A DNA stretch of 64,000 bases from CAWCDJ01 sp963796485 (GTDB taxonomy: Bacteria; Acidobacteriota; Terriglobia; Bryobacterales; Bryobacteraceae): the NCBI GenBank assembly GCA_963796485.1, contig CAWCLV010000004.1:1178001-1242000 (forward strand). The letters are read 5' to 3'. The translations under genes and the position numbers were made by a program. Below, piece after piece: positions 54,991-63,001 of this stretch (position 1 is the first letter of the stretch; every line of letters begins with the position of its first letter). The notes below the pieces were generated by a model. That model saw only the letters and a list, made by a program, of their open reading frames with translations. It was not told the origin of the DNA and did no database searches.

Positions 54991-56157
54991 TTAGCGGTAG
55001 GCCGCCACCCCTGTGACCCGCTCGCCGATCACGAGAGCGTGAATATGATCCGTCCCTTCATAGGTCTTGACGGTCTCCAGGTTGCAGAGGTGACGCATGA
55101 TCGGATACTCGTCGGTGATTCCGTTGGCGCCGAGCAGGTCGCGGCTGAGGCGGGCGCAGTCGAGCGCCATGGCCACGTTGTTCCGCTTCAGCATGGAAAT
55201 GTGCGCGGGTTCCAGTTTCTTGCGGTCTTTGAGGCGCCCGGCCTGCACCGCCAGAAGCTGCGCCTTGGTGATCTCGGTGATCATCCAGGCCAGTTTTTCC
55301 TGAACCAGTTGGTGCGAAGCAATCGGGCGGTCGTCGAACTGTTTCCGCAGGATGGAATACTGCCGGGCGGTCTCGTAACAGTCCATGGCGGCGCCGATTA
55401 CGCCCCACCCGATGCCGTAGCGCGCCTGGGAAAGGCACGCCAGCGGCGCTTTGAGCCCTTTGGCGAGCGGCAGGCGGTTGCCTTCGGGCACGCGGCAATC
55501 CGCAAACGAAAGACTCGAAGTGACGGAGGCGCGCATGGACCATTTGCCGTGGATATCGGAGGTTGTGTAGCCGGGGGTGCCCCGTTCCACCAGGAAGCCC
55601 ACGATTCCTTCCTGCGCCCGCGCCCAGACCACCGCCACGTCGGCCATGGTCCCATTGGTGATCCAGGTCTTCTCGCCGTTGAGGATCCAGGTGTCGCCTT
55701 CGCGCCGCGCGGTGGCGCGCATGCCCGCCGGGTTCGATCCGAAATCGGGCTCCGTCAGGCCGAAGCAGCCGACCGCCTTTCCGCTTTGCAGCCGGGGCAG
55801 CCAGTTCTGCTTCTGCTCTTCGGAGCCGAAGGTGTGGATGGGGTACATCACCAGCGCTCCCTGCACGGAAACGAAGCTGCGGAGGCCGGAATCGACGCGC
55901 TCGATTTCCTGCATCACCAGCCCGTACTCCACGTTGTTCATGCCGGCGCAGCCGTAGCCCTCCAGGTTGGCGCCCAGAAAGCCGAGGTCGGCCATTTCGG
56001 GAATCAGTTCGGTAGGGAACCGCGCCTCGCGGTAGCAATCGCGGATCAGCGGCAGAATCCGCTCTTCGGCGAAACGCCGCGCGGTCTGGCGCACCATCAA
56101 CTCCTCTTCGCTGAACAGGGAGTCGACGCAGAGATAGTCTACGCCTCGAAAAGCCAT
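54991..56157 (-). CDS. Glutaryl-CoA dehydrogenase-like acyl-CoA dehydrogenase
   Basis: This 388-residue flavoenzyme has the three acyl-CoA dehydrogenase domains: helical N-terminus (about 15-125), beta domain with GCFGLTEPDFGSNPAGM (about 130-146) and WITNG, and helical C-terminus with DLLGANGITDEYPIMRHLCNLETVKTYEGTDHIH. The likely catalytic Glu is E367 (TYEGT), placed as in glutaryl-CoA dehydrogenases, which oxidise and decarboxylate glutaryl-CoA in lysine/tryptophan breakdown. Substrate choice is by resemblance only. The ATG at 56157 is preferred over the TTG at 56169. Confidence 0.9.
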   Translation of the reverse strand: MAFRGVDYLCVDSLFSEEELMVRQTARRFAEERILPLIRDCYREARFPTELIPEMADLGFLGANLEGYGCAGMNNVEYGLVMQEIERVDSGLRSFVSVQGALVMYPIHTFGSEEQKQNWLPRLQSGKAVGCFGLTEPDFGSNPAGMRATARREGDTWILNGEKTWITNGTMADVAVVWARAQEGIVGFLVERGTPGYTTSDIHGKWSMRASVTSSLSFADCRVPEGNRLPLAKGLKAPLACLSQARYGIGWGVIGAAMDCYETARQYSILRKQFDDRPIASHQLVQEKLAWMITEITKAQLLAVQAGRLKDRKKLEPAHISMLKRNNVAMALDCARLSRDLLGANGITDEYPIMRHLCNLETVKTYEGTDHIHALVIGERVTGVAAYR

Positions 56158-56190
56158 TGCGTTTACCAATCTATTGGAACACAGAGCGCG

Positions 56191-57429
56191 CTACCAGTTG
56201 GTGATCGAGCCGTCCGGGCGGTAGTAGAGCTGGGTGCGCGGCGGATTGGGCTCGGTGACTTCCGCCACCAGCTTGAGTTGCTTCATGTCGAGTTCCACAC
56301 CCAGGCCGGGCCGGTCGTTCGGATACAGCCTGCCGGCTTTGAAATCCAGGCCCACCGGCATGTGGGGGATGGTGCGGCCGCCGTAGTTATACTCCATCAG
56401 CACCGGGCCGGAAAACGTGCCCAGGCAGTTGACCAGCGCGGCCGTGGAAATGGGGCCGGTGAAATGCGGGACGATGCCGACGAAGTGGGTCTCGCAGATC
56501 GCCGCCACCTTGAGCATCTCGGTGATGCCACCCACGTTGGGCAGGGTAGCGCGACTGTAGTCGATGCTGTGGCTTTCCACCAGCCTGTTGAAATCCCAGC
56601 GGTAGCCCCACTCTTCGCCCGCGGCGATGGGAACGCTGACTTTCTGGCGTAGAATCGGCAGGTCCTGGTCGAAAGCCTCGGCGCGGACCGGGTCCTCGAC
56701 GAAGAACGGAGCCAGGTCGCGGATCAGTTCGCAGCCGCGAATGGCATCGGAGAGGTCGAACCGCTGGTGGAAGTCCACGCACCAGTCGCCGTTCTTGCCC
56801 ACGCCTTCGCGTACCGCCACGCAATCCTCGTACAGGCGGTTGAGCCGCTCGTGGGTGTTGAAGGTGGTGTTGGCGGGGGCATCCGCCGAACCCATGCGGA
56901 AGGCGCGGTAGCCGGCCGCCATCGTAGCTTGGGCCCGCTCCTTGAGACCCATCCCGCGGGTGACCCCGGGGATGATGCCGGCGGTGTTGTAGCACTCGCA
57001 GTAGTTGCGGACCATCCCGCCCAGCACCGCGTGGACCGGCAGGTTGAGAGCCTTGCCGCGGATGTCCCATAGCGCGAGGTCGAGGGCGCCGATGGCGTCG
57101 ATCTTTTCACGGCCGGGAGGATAAAAGAAGGACCGCGTCATGTCCTGCCAGAGATGTTCGATGCGGCTCGGGTCCTGGCCGATCAGCCGGCCGGCGCACG
57201 GTTCGACCAAATCCTTGGAGCCGCCTTCGCCGATCCCGGTGATTCCAGCATCGGTCTCGACCGTCACCACCATATCGCTCTGGTTGAAGAGCGGATTGGG
57301 ATTCGGCGGCTGATACACGCGGACTCGCGTGATCTTCATCTTTGGGACGGCTGCCCGAACGGGCTTGGGGGAAACTGCGCCGGCGGCTCCGGCAGCGGCC
57401 AGCGATTGAAAAAAGGATCGACGGTTCAT
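56191..57429 (-). CDS. Enolase-superfamily (mandelate racemase/dehydratase-like) enzyme with export signal
   Basis: This 412-residue protein has an N-terminal MNRRSFFQSLAAAGAAGAV, a Tat-like leader. An MR_MLE N-domain follows (about 30-140), then a barrel with probable Mg2+ ligands in VDFHQRFD (about 216), FFVEDP (about 242) and AAGEEWG (about 269), and a catalytic-type His in PHFTGP (about 320). The arrangement resembles acid sugar dehydratases such as D-galactonate dehydratase, but the substrate cannot be read. An exported location is unusual for this superfamily. It starts 33 bp before the acyl-CoA dehydrogenase gene, in the same direction. Confidence 0.87.
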   Translation of the reverse strand: MNRRSFFQSLAAAGAAGAVSPKPVRAAVPKMKITRVRVYQPPNPNPLFNQSDMVVTVETDAGITGIGEGGSKDLVEPCAGRLIGQDPSRIEHLWQDMTRSFFYPPGREKIDAIGALDLALWDIRGKALNLPVHAVLGGMVRNYCECYNTAGIIPGVTRGMGLKERAQATMAAGYRAFRMGSADAPANTTFNTHERLNRLYEDCVAVREGVGKNGDWCVDFHQRFDLSDAIRGCELIRDLAPFFVEDPVRAEAFDQDLPILRQKVSVPIAAGEEWGYRWDFNRLVESHSIDYSRATLPNVGGITEMLKVAAICETHFVGIVPHFTGPISTAALVNCLGTFSGPVLMEYNYGGRTIPHMPVGLDFKAGRLYPNDRPGLGVELDMKQLKLVAEVTEPNPPRTQLYYRPDGSITNW

Positions 57430-57479
57430 GGTTCGCCTGCCGAATAGTCTACAGCAACTCGTGTTATAGTTTTTCGGAA

Positions 57480-57857
57480 TTGAAGATCGTCATCCGAAAC
57501 CAGACGCGGCAGACCGTCGTAGCGGACGCCGCCGAAATGGCCGATACCAGCGCGAAGAGGCGGACGGGCCTGCTGAAACGCTCCGGCCTGGCGCCCGGCG
57601 AGGGCTTGTGGATTGTCCCCTGCGAATCGGTCCACACGTTCTTTATGAAATTCCCGATCGACCTGGTGTACCTGGATAAAAATAAGAAGGTTAAAAAAGT
57701 GCGGCATGCCGTGCCGGCGTGGCGGATGTCGGCATGCCTCTCGGCCCACTCGGTGCTGGAGTTGCCCGCGGGCACGGCCGCGAAGACGAAAACCGAAGCG
57801 GGCGACATTTTCGAGATCGAGAGAGTGGGGCAGGCCTCCCGGACTGCCCGGTTTTAA
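57480..57857 (+). CDS. DUF192 family protein
   Basis: This 125-residue protein starts at a TTG (57480), the only reasonable start given the conserved N-terminus. It contains the DUF192 core: TSAKRRTGLLKRSGLAPGEGLWI, HTFFMKFPIDLVYLDKNKKV, SVLELPAGTAAK. The family's function is unknown. The last ten residues (GQASRTARF and neighbours) are encoded inside the left arm of a repeat element, so the C-terminus seems to have been made by that insertion. There is no signal peptide in this reading, although many relatives are exported. Confidence 0.85.
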   Translation: MKIVIRNQTRQTVVADAAEMADTSAKRRTGLLKRSGLAPGEGLWIVPCESVHTFFMKFPIDLVYLDKNKKVKKVRHAVPAWRMSACLSAHSVLELPAGTAAKTKTEAGDIFEIERVGQASRTARF

Positions 57858-57900
57858 AAAAGAAAAGTCAAAAACGGGCAGACCGGGACGTCTGCCCCAC
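57825..57900. repeat. Inverted repeat pair between convergent genes (REP-like, possible terminator)
   Basis: The left arm (57825-57855) and right arm (57871-57900) are near-perfect inverted copies of gtggggcagacgtcccggtc-type sequence, with about 3 mismatches and one indel. The right arm alone also folds (GGGCAGAC-CGGGAC-GTCTGCCC). It lies between the DUF192 stop and the Ycf48-like stop and could end transcription in both directions. Confidence 0.8.
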
Positions 57901-59022
57901 TTACTGTTCCAGCTTCAAAATCATGCCTTCGTCGGTCGCCATCCAGAGGCTGCCGCCGGATCCGGCCACCATCACGCGGGTGGCGTTGGCGCGGAAGTCC
58001 ACGGGCATCTGCTTCCAATTCGTCCAGTCGCGGCTTTCGAGCACCTGCACCTTGCCCGGCATCACTTCGCGCATCTGGCCGGCCACTTTCGTGCCTGCCA
58101 GGTAAGCCGTGCCGTCCGCGCCGAGCCAGACGTCCGAGATATCGAACTGGCGGTCGCGGTAGACGGTGGCGCTCCTGCCGGTGTGCCAGTCGATCCGGTA
58201 GACTTCGCTCGGATACCGGAAAGCGTTGGAGTATGAGATCAGCCCCAGCCCCGTTCCGCCCGGCCCGAAGCGAATGCGCTCCACCTCGCCAAAGAGCGAA
58301 GCCGAGTCCGATTTCCAGGTCTTGCCGCCGTCGTGCGTGGTGAGGGAATACGAAAGGTGCGGGGTATCGCGGCGGCTCATCGCCCGTTCCGGGTCCAGCC
58401 AGTCGGGGAGCATCTGGGGCGTCCGGCGCGGCGGCAGGTTGAAGCCGCTGATGATGCCGAACTGCGGGCTGGCGAACGCGATGCAACTGTACATGCTGTA
58501 ATCGGCATCGCCCGGCGGCTCGGCGGCGGCCGCTACCGGCGTCCAGTGCTGCCCGCCGTCGTGGGTTTCGAAGACGCGCTTTTTAGTGCCGGCGGCCCAG
58601 CCGTCGTTCTCGGTGGTGAAGTGCACGCGGAGCGTTTCGCCGGGAGGCTTGGGAAGCTTGCGCCAGTTCTTGCCGGCTTCCGTCGTCTGCCAGAGGTTGC
58701 CCTTGCCCGTGACCAGCCAGCCCAGGCCTTCGTTCAGGAAATAAAGCGAGACCGGCACATCCGGCAGGTCTACCGTCTGCCAGTGCGCGCCGCCATCGGA
58801 AGTCACCATCGCGACGGATTTCTTGCGCTTTCCCTGCTCTTCGGTGACGACCCCCACCGCCACGCCCCGCGTCGCGGAGGGAAACTGCATATCCACGAAC
58901 TGCAACGTGGTCTTGTCTTCGTCGTAGAAGTACTGTGTGCGCCAGCGCTGGGCCGCCAGCGGGGACACCAGCAACAGCAGCGCCGTCACGCCGCGGATGT
59001 TCCGGTTGGATAAGAGAGTCAC
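57901..59022 (-). CDS. Ycf48/BNR-like beta-propeller protein
   Basis: This 373-residue protein has a signal peptide (about 1-24; TALLLLVSPLAA) followed by repeated propeller blades with Asp-box-like turns: MVTSDGGAHWQ, QTTEAGKNWRKL, FETHDGGQHWTPV and LTTHDGGKTWKS. This is the pattern of Ycf48/HCF136-like and BNR-repeat proteins, which bind other proteins or glycans outside the cytoplasm. The partner is unknown. Its 3' end meets a repeat shared with the DUF192 gene. Confidence 0.87.
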   Translation of the reverse strand: MTLLSNRNIRGVTALLLLVSPLAAQRWRTQYFYDEDKTTLQFVDMQFPSATRGVAVGVVTEEQGKRKKSVAMVTSDGGAHWQTVDLPDVPVSLYFLNEGLGWLVTGKGNLWQTTEAGKNWRKLPKPPGETLRVHFTTENDGWAAGTKKRVFETHDGGQHWTPVAAAAEPPGDADYSMYSCIAFASPQFGIISGFNLPPRRTPQMLPDWLDPERAMSRRDTPHLSYSLTTHDGGKTWKSDSASLFGEVERIRFGPGGTGLGLISYSNAFRYPSEVYRIDWHTGRSATVYRDRQFDISDVWLGADGTAYLAGTKVAGQMREVMPGKVQVLESRDWTNWKQMPVDFRANATRVMVAGSGGSLWMATDEGMILKLEQ

Positions 59023-59028
59023 GCTGCC

Positions 59029-59652
59029 CTATTGTTTCATCTGAACCGGCCCGGAGGAAAGCACGAGATGCACGTGATTGGCCTCCTCCACGGCTTGCGG
59101 CGAAAGCCGCGCGAGCACGAGCACGCAGCCGACCTGCTCGCCAACCGTCGTCAGCACTTCCATTTCGCTTCCGGTGTGCTGGTGCGGGCTCTTGTGCTGC
59201 ACGTTCATGACGCCGACCACCTTGTTGCGCGCGATCACCGGGGCCGAAAGAAAGGCCTCGAACGTGTCTTCCTCCAGTTCTCCGAAGGCCTTGAACCGCG
59301 GGTCTTTGTAAGCTTCACGGGGAATCGCCAGCAGCCGCCGCTCGCGGGCGACCCAACCCGTGAGGCCCTCGTTCCAGCGCATGCGCAGTTTACCGATGGT
59401 GGAAGGGTGCGGGCGATTGGAGGCGCAAAGAACCAGATCTTCGCCGTCCTGAAGGTAGATCAGGCACGAATCGCACTCGGTAAACTCCACGATCAGCGTG
59501 ACGATACCGTTGAGAACGTCCTGCAGGCTGAGATCGCGGACCATGAAGCGGCTTACCTTTTGAAAAAGGCGAAGCTGCTGCTCGGTCCTCTGTAACCGAA
59601 CTTCGAGTTCTCTGGCTTTCGGCACGAATACATTATAGCTTCGGGTAGGCAA
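59029..59652 (-). CDS. GAF-domain protein
   Basis: This 207-residue protein read from TTG 59652 has an N-terminal coiled coil (about 12-35) and a GAF domain (about 40-185): LQDVLNGIVTLIVEFTECDSCLIYL, LRMRWNEGLTGWVARERR, FLSAPVIARNKVVGVMNVQ. GAF domains sense small ligands or redox state. No output domain follows, so it probably works with a partner. A GTG at 59625 is an alternative start. A TATAAT sequence (59632-59637, minus) lies between the two starts, and a 7-bp hairpin (59651-59669) just upstream. Confidence 0.82.
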   Translation of the reverse strand: MPTRSYNVFVPKARELEVRLQRTEQQLRLFQKVSRFMVRDLSLQDVLNGIVTLIVEFTECDSCLIYLQDGEDLVLCASNRPHPSTIGKLRMRWNEGLTGWVARERRLLAIPREAYKDPRFKAFGELEEDTFEAFLSAPVIARNKVVGVMNVQHKSPHQHTGSEMEVLTTVGEQVGCVLVLARLSPQAVEEANHVHLVLSSGPVQMKQ

Positions 59653-59710
59653 CCCGCCGATAGCGGGTTCGGAGGCAATCCCCTACAATCATAGTTTCGG
59701 AAAAGCATTG

Positions 59711-61051
59711 ATGGGCAGCCCGACCGACTCCCAGTTCGCGACGTGGACGACTCCGCAGTGCCCGTTTACGATCGACTACTCCGTACGGGTGGTGGACGAT
59801 ATCCGGCTGGCGGTGGTGGACGCCTTCTACTCCCTGCCTCGCGGAGGAGCGGAGATCGGCGGCATCCTGCTGGGCTCCCGCGACAAGAAGCGGGTGGTGA
59901 TCGCGGATTACGCGCCGCTCGAATGCGAGCACGCCTACGGGCCTTCCTTCACGCTCTCCGACAACGACCACGCCAGGGTCCAGGAACTGCTGGCCATCGC
60001 CCACCGCAGCGGGGGCGGCATGGTTCCGGTCGGCTGGTACCATTCGCACACCAGAAGCGAAGTTTTCTTTTCCGACGCCGATATCGCGATCCATAAGAAG
60101 TTCTTTCCGGAGGCCTGGCAGATCGCCCTGGTGCTGAAGCCCCACACCTTCGAGCCGGCGCGGGCGGGGTTCTTTTTCCGCGAAGCCGGCGGCGCGATCC
60201 ACGGTACGGCCAGTTACCGCGAGTTTACGCTCGCTCCGCAAATGCCGGCGGATGCGCTCTCCCTCTCGGTCGCCGCCCCGGGCGACACCGTGATCCAACC
60301 GAGCCGCGCCCGCGAGGGAATCATCCCCATTCCGGCGGTGGAACAGAGCCGCGACCGTGAGGGAGCGGGCCCCGTTCCGCAAGCTCCCGAGCCGGCGCCG
60401 GTGATCGATGTTGCCCCCCCTGCCTTTCTCGACGTGGAGCCGCCGCCGCGACGCCGCTGGGGATGGGCGCTGGCTCTCCTGGCAGTCGCGGGAATCGCCG
60501 GGGGCGCTTACCAGACGCGCTCCGCCTGGCTGCCCAAACCGCCGCAACCGGCGCCGCAGGCCCCCACCCTGGGCCTCACCACGAGCGATCAGGAGGGGCA
60601 GCTCCACATCGTGTGGGATCGCAATTCCGCCGCCGTGCGCGCGGCGGCAAACGGCACCCTTTCCATCAGCGAAGGAGCGCAGCCGCTCTCCGTTCCGCTG
60701 GACCAGCCTCATTTGCAGACCGGCACCTTCACGTACGGCCGGCAGGGAGGCCGCGTGGACGTCAGCCTCACGGTGCAATCCGCCGATGGCAGCAGCACCC
60801 ACGAGGCAACGACGTTTTTGGGAACTCCGCCGGCGAAGCCCGCACCCGTGGACGATACCGCTACCAGGAAAGAGCGTGACGACCTGTCGAAGCAGGCAGC
60901 CGCCCTCAAGTCGGACCTGAAGAAGCAGGCCGAACGCACCACCAACCTGGAAAAGCGCATGGAGCAGATGCGCCTGGAAATGATCCGCCAGCAGCGCGTG
61001 CGCATGCAGAACATGAACCAGGACGCGCCCAAAGCGCCGCCCAAACCGTAG
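59711..61051 (+). CDS. Membrane-anchored JAMM/MPN metallopeptidase with Ig-like and coiled-coil parts
   Basis: This 446-residue protein has an N-terminal JAB/MPN domain (about 20-170) with the complete JAMM zinc motif: E48 (GAEIGGILLG) and H111-x-H113-x7-S121-x2-D124 (HSHTRSEVFFSDAD). A Pro-rich linker leads to one TM helix (about 251-267, RRRW before it). Then comes an Ig-like domain (about 283-372) and a C-terminal coiled coil (about 384-432). With positive residues before the TM, the peptidase should be cytoplasmic and the rest periplasmic. JAMM enzymes cleave isopeptide or peptide bonds after ubiquitin-like or other substrates; none is visible nearby. It starts at ATG 59711. Confidence 0.85.
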   Translation: MGSPTDSQFATWTTPQCPFTIDYSVRVVDDIRLAVVDAFYSLPRGGAEIGGILLGSRDKKRVVIADYAPLECEHAYGPSFTLSDNDHARVQELLAIAHRSGGGMVPVGWYHSHTRSEVFFSDADIAIHKKFFPEAWQIALVLKPHTFEPARAGFFFREAGGAIHGTASYREFTLAPQMPADALSLSVAAPGDTVIQPSRAREGIIPIPAVEQSRDREGAGPVPQAPEPAPVIDVAPPAFLDVEPPPRRRWGWALALLAVAGIAGGAYQTRSAWLPKPPQPAPQAPTLGLTTSDQEGQLHIVWDRNSAAVRAAANGTLSISEGAQPLSVPLDQPHLQTGTFTYGRQGGRVDVSLTVQSADGSSTHEATTFLGTPPAKPAPVDDTATRKERDDLSKQAAALKSDLKKQAERTTNLEKRMEQMRLEMIRQQRVRMQNMNQDAPKAPPKP

Positions 61052-61112
61052 CCGAATCCTCAAAACCCGGCCCGGAACTAACGATCGCAAGGTGGTGTCT
61101 ATCTGGTTGGAC

Positions 61113-61190
61113 GCGGACACACCAAGCGATTCGCCACCGCGGAAAGGGCCTCTACCAACCTCACACTCGCCGGAGGCTTTGTGTGTCCGC
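61113..61190 (+). other. Inverted repeat in the leader of the TonB-like gene
   Basis: GCGGACACAC (61113-61122) and GTGTGTCCGC (61181-61190) are exact inverted copies 58 bases apart, ahead of the AGGAG of the next gene. They could form a leader hairpin or be a repeat remnant. There is no T-run. Confidence 0.45.
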
Positions 61191-61211
61191 GCTCCGTGAA
61201 AAGGAGAAGCC

Positions 61212-61979
61212 ATGTTCGAAACCGCTACGCTTTCCGGTGGTCGCGCGGGAAAGCGCGTCTGGACGACGTGTCTCGGAATGACAGGAGAAGCGGCTTTTGT
61301 GGCATCCGCCCTGCTGGCGTCGATGGTTTGGCCGCAGGCGCTCCCGAAGGCGCAGCTTACGGTGTGGCTCGCGACGCCCGGCGCACCGCTCGCGCCGGAG
61401 CCCTCCCGTGAAACCGCCGTGCAGCCGCGCGAGGCTGTCCGCCGCGCCTTTCAGGTTCGGGATACGCAGCTTTACGCGTACCGCAATATGCCCGCGCATC
61501 CGGTGACCATCGACGAGCCGCCGGAAACCGGTCCGCAGATCGGAAGCGTGGTGGGCGCGTTGCCCGACGGCTTCAGGAACGGGCCTCCGGGCGGCATTCT
61601 GGGCGATGTGATCCGGCAGGCGGCGGTCGCACCGGTTCCCGCGCCGGTGGTCGAGCGGAAGGAGGCGAAGCCGGTTGAGAAACCGGTCGAGCGCATCCGG
61701 CTGGGCGGAGTGGTTCTCATGGGGCGCCTGGTGCAACGCATCGAGCCGGTCTATCCGCGGGTCGCGATTCAGATGCGGATTTCAGGCGAAGTACAACTGG
61801 AAGCCGTGGTGGGAACCGGCGGCCGCGTGCGGGATTTGCAGGTGAAGAGCGGCCATCCGCTGCTGGTTCGCGCCGCGCTGGATGCCGTACGGCAGTGGGT
61901 GTTCCAGCCGACGCTGCTCAACGGAGTGCCCGTGGAAGTGAGTGCGCCGGTCTCCGTTACTTTCCGGCTGGGGCAATAG
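61212..61979 (+). CDS. TonB-like protein (energy transduction C-terminal domain)
   Basis: This 255-residue protein has a hydrophobic segment at about 25-45 (AFVASALLASMVWP), a Pro/Ala/Val-rich middle (about 60-165) that could span the periplasm, and a TonB C-terminal domain (about 170-255): IEPVYPRVAIQMRISGEVQLEAVVGTGGRVRDLQVKSGHPLLVRAALDAVRQWVFQP. AGGAG precedes the ATG. No ExbB/ExbD or TonB-dependent receptor is nearby. Its end overlaps the convergent radical SAM gene by 23 bases. Confidence 0.85.
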   Translation: MFETATLSGGRAGKRVWTTCLGMTGEAAFVASALLASMVWPQALPKAQLTVWLATPGAPLAPEPSRETAVQPREAVRRAFQVRDTQLYAYRNMPAHPVTIDEPPETGPQIGSVVGALPDGFRNGPPGGILGDVIRQAAVAPVPAPVVERKEAKPVEKPVERIRLGGVVLMGRLVQRIEPVYPRVAIQMRISGEVQLEAVVGTGGRVRDLQVKSGHPLLVRAALDAVRQWVFQPTLLNGVPVEVSAPVSVTFRLGQ

Positions 61980-62964
61980 AGAAGAACCCGCTCACGTTTT
62001 CCCAGAGCAGTTGCGGGAAACTCTTGTCGAGGTAAGAGCGGATCGAGACGTAGCACTCGTCGCAACGGTTCGTACTGGTGAACTCCTGGACCATGCGCGC
62101 CCGCTGCTCCAGCGGGTAGCGGTGAAACTGCATCGAGCACGGCTGCAATTCGCCGGAGGCGGTCACCACCAGAAATCGCAGGCCCGCCTTGCATCCCGGA
62201 GTGCCGCGGTTTTCAAAGTAATGCCGGGTCGCGGCCAATGTGCTGGGGGAGTTGACGATCCAGTTACTGGAATCGCGGCGCTCCTCCACGCGGTCGAGCT
62301 GCCGGTTCATCTCTTCCAGTTGCCCGGCGGAATCCAGGAAGTAATCCCGGCAACCGGTGCGCCGCGCGGAGTAGGCGCTATAGCAGAGATTCGCACCCCA
62401 CTCGCGCGCCTTATCGGCAATCGCGTTGATCACCGAGACATTCTCGCTCGTGATGCAACTGTTGAGCACGATATCGTCGTGGCCCAGCCGGGTCAGCCGC
62501 GGAATGAGATCTTCCAGTTGCCGGTAGAGGCCCGGATAGACGCGGAAATCGTCGTGGCGCTCGTCGGGGAAATCCAGGCTGACGGAGAACTGGTCCACCC
62601 CGGCATCGCGCAGCGCCAGGTACTTCTCTTCCGTCATGAGCGACCAGTTGGAGACCAGGATGGTATATGGCGGGCGGCCGCCGCCCTTAATCGCGCGGAC
62701 GATCTCCACCACGTCGTCGCGCATGAGCGGTTCGCCGCCAGAAATCTGCACCACGCACGGCCTTAGCGCCTCCATGTACCGCGGGTAGTCGGCCGGCTTC
62801 AGGTTGCGCGATTCGTCGCGCGGGCCGCCGTGGTCGCAGTGCTTGCAGTAGCAAGTGCAGGCGTCGGTGACTTCGAAGGAGACTACGATAGGGCGCTCGG
62901 CGAGCCAGTTCAACGACCCTCGCCCGATAATCCGGAGGGATTGCGCCAGAGGAACTTTCCGCAA
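61957..62964 (-). CDS. Radical SAM enzyme with C-terminal Cys cluster
   Basis: This 335-residue protein starts at a TTG (62964); an in-frame stop lies just upstream. The radical SAM cluster motif CxxxCxxC is at C36, C40, C43 (CTCYCKHC), followed by QISGGEPLMRDDV (SAM-binding GGE). The C-terminal part has CKAGLRFLVVTASGELQPCSMQF and CDECY, a SPASM/twitch-like pattern for one auxiliary Fe-S cluster. Such enzymes modify peptides or act as cofactor maturases. No precursor peptide is recognised nearby, so the substrate is open. The 3' end overlaps the TonB-like gene. Confidence 0.87.
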   Translation of the reverse strand: MRKVPLAQSLRIIGRGSLNWLAERPIVVSFEVTDACTCYCKHCDHGGPRDESRNLKPADYPRYMEALRPCVVQISGGEPLMRDDVVEIVRAIKGGGRPPYTILVSNWSLMTEEKYLALRDAGVDQFSVSLDFPDERHDDFRVYPGLYRQLEDLIPRLTRLGHDDIVLNSCITSENVSVINAIADKAREWGANLCYSAYSARRTGCRDYFLDSAGQLEEMNRQLDRVEERRDSSNWIVNSPSTLAATRHYFENRGTPGCKAGLRFLVVTASGELQPCSMQFHRYPLEQRARMVQEFTSTNRCDECYVSIRSYLDKSFPQLLWENVSGFFSIAPAGK

Positions 62965-63001
62965 AGTGCGATGGTATCATGCAGCGCGGTATTCTCGAAG
63001 C

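Noticed and set aside
59633..61213. 526-codon open frame on the minus strand opposite the JAMM gene
   Set aside because: The plus strand carries an intact JAMM motif, TM segment and coiled coil; the minus frame shows no domain.
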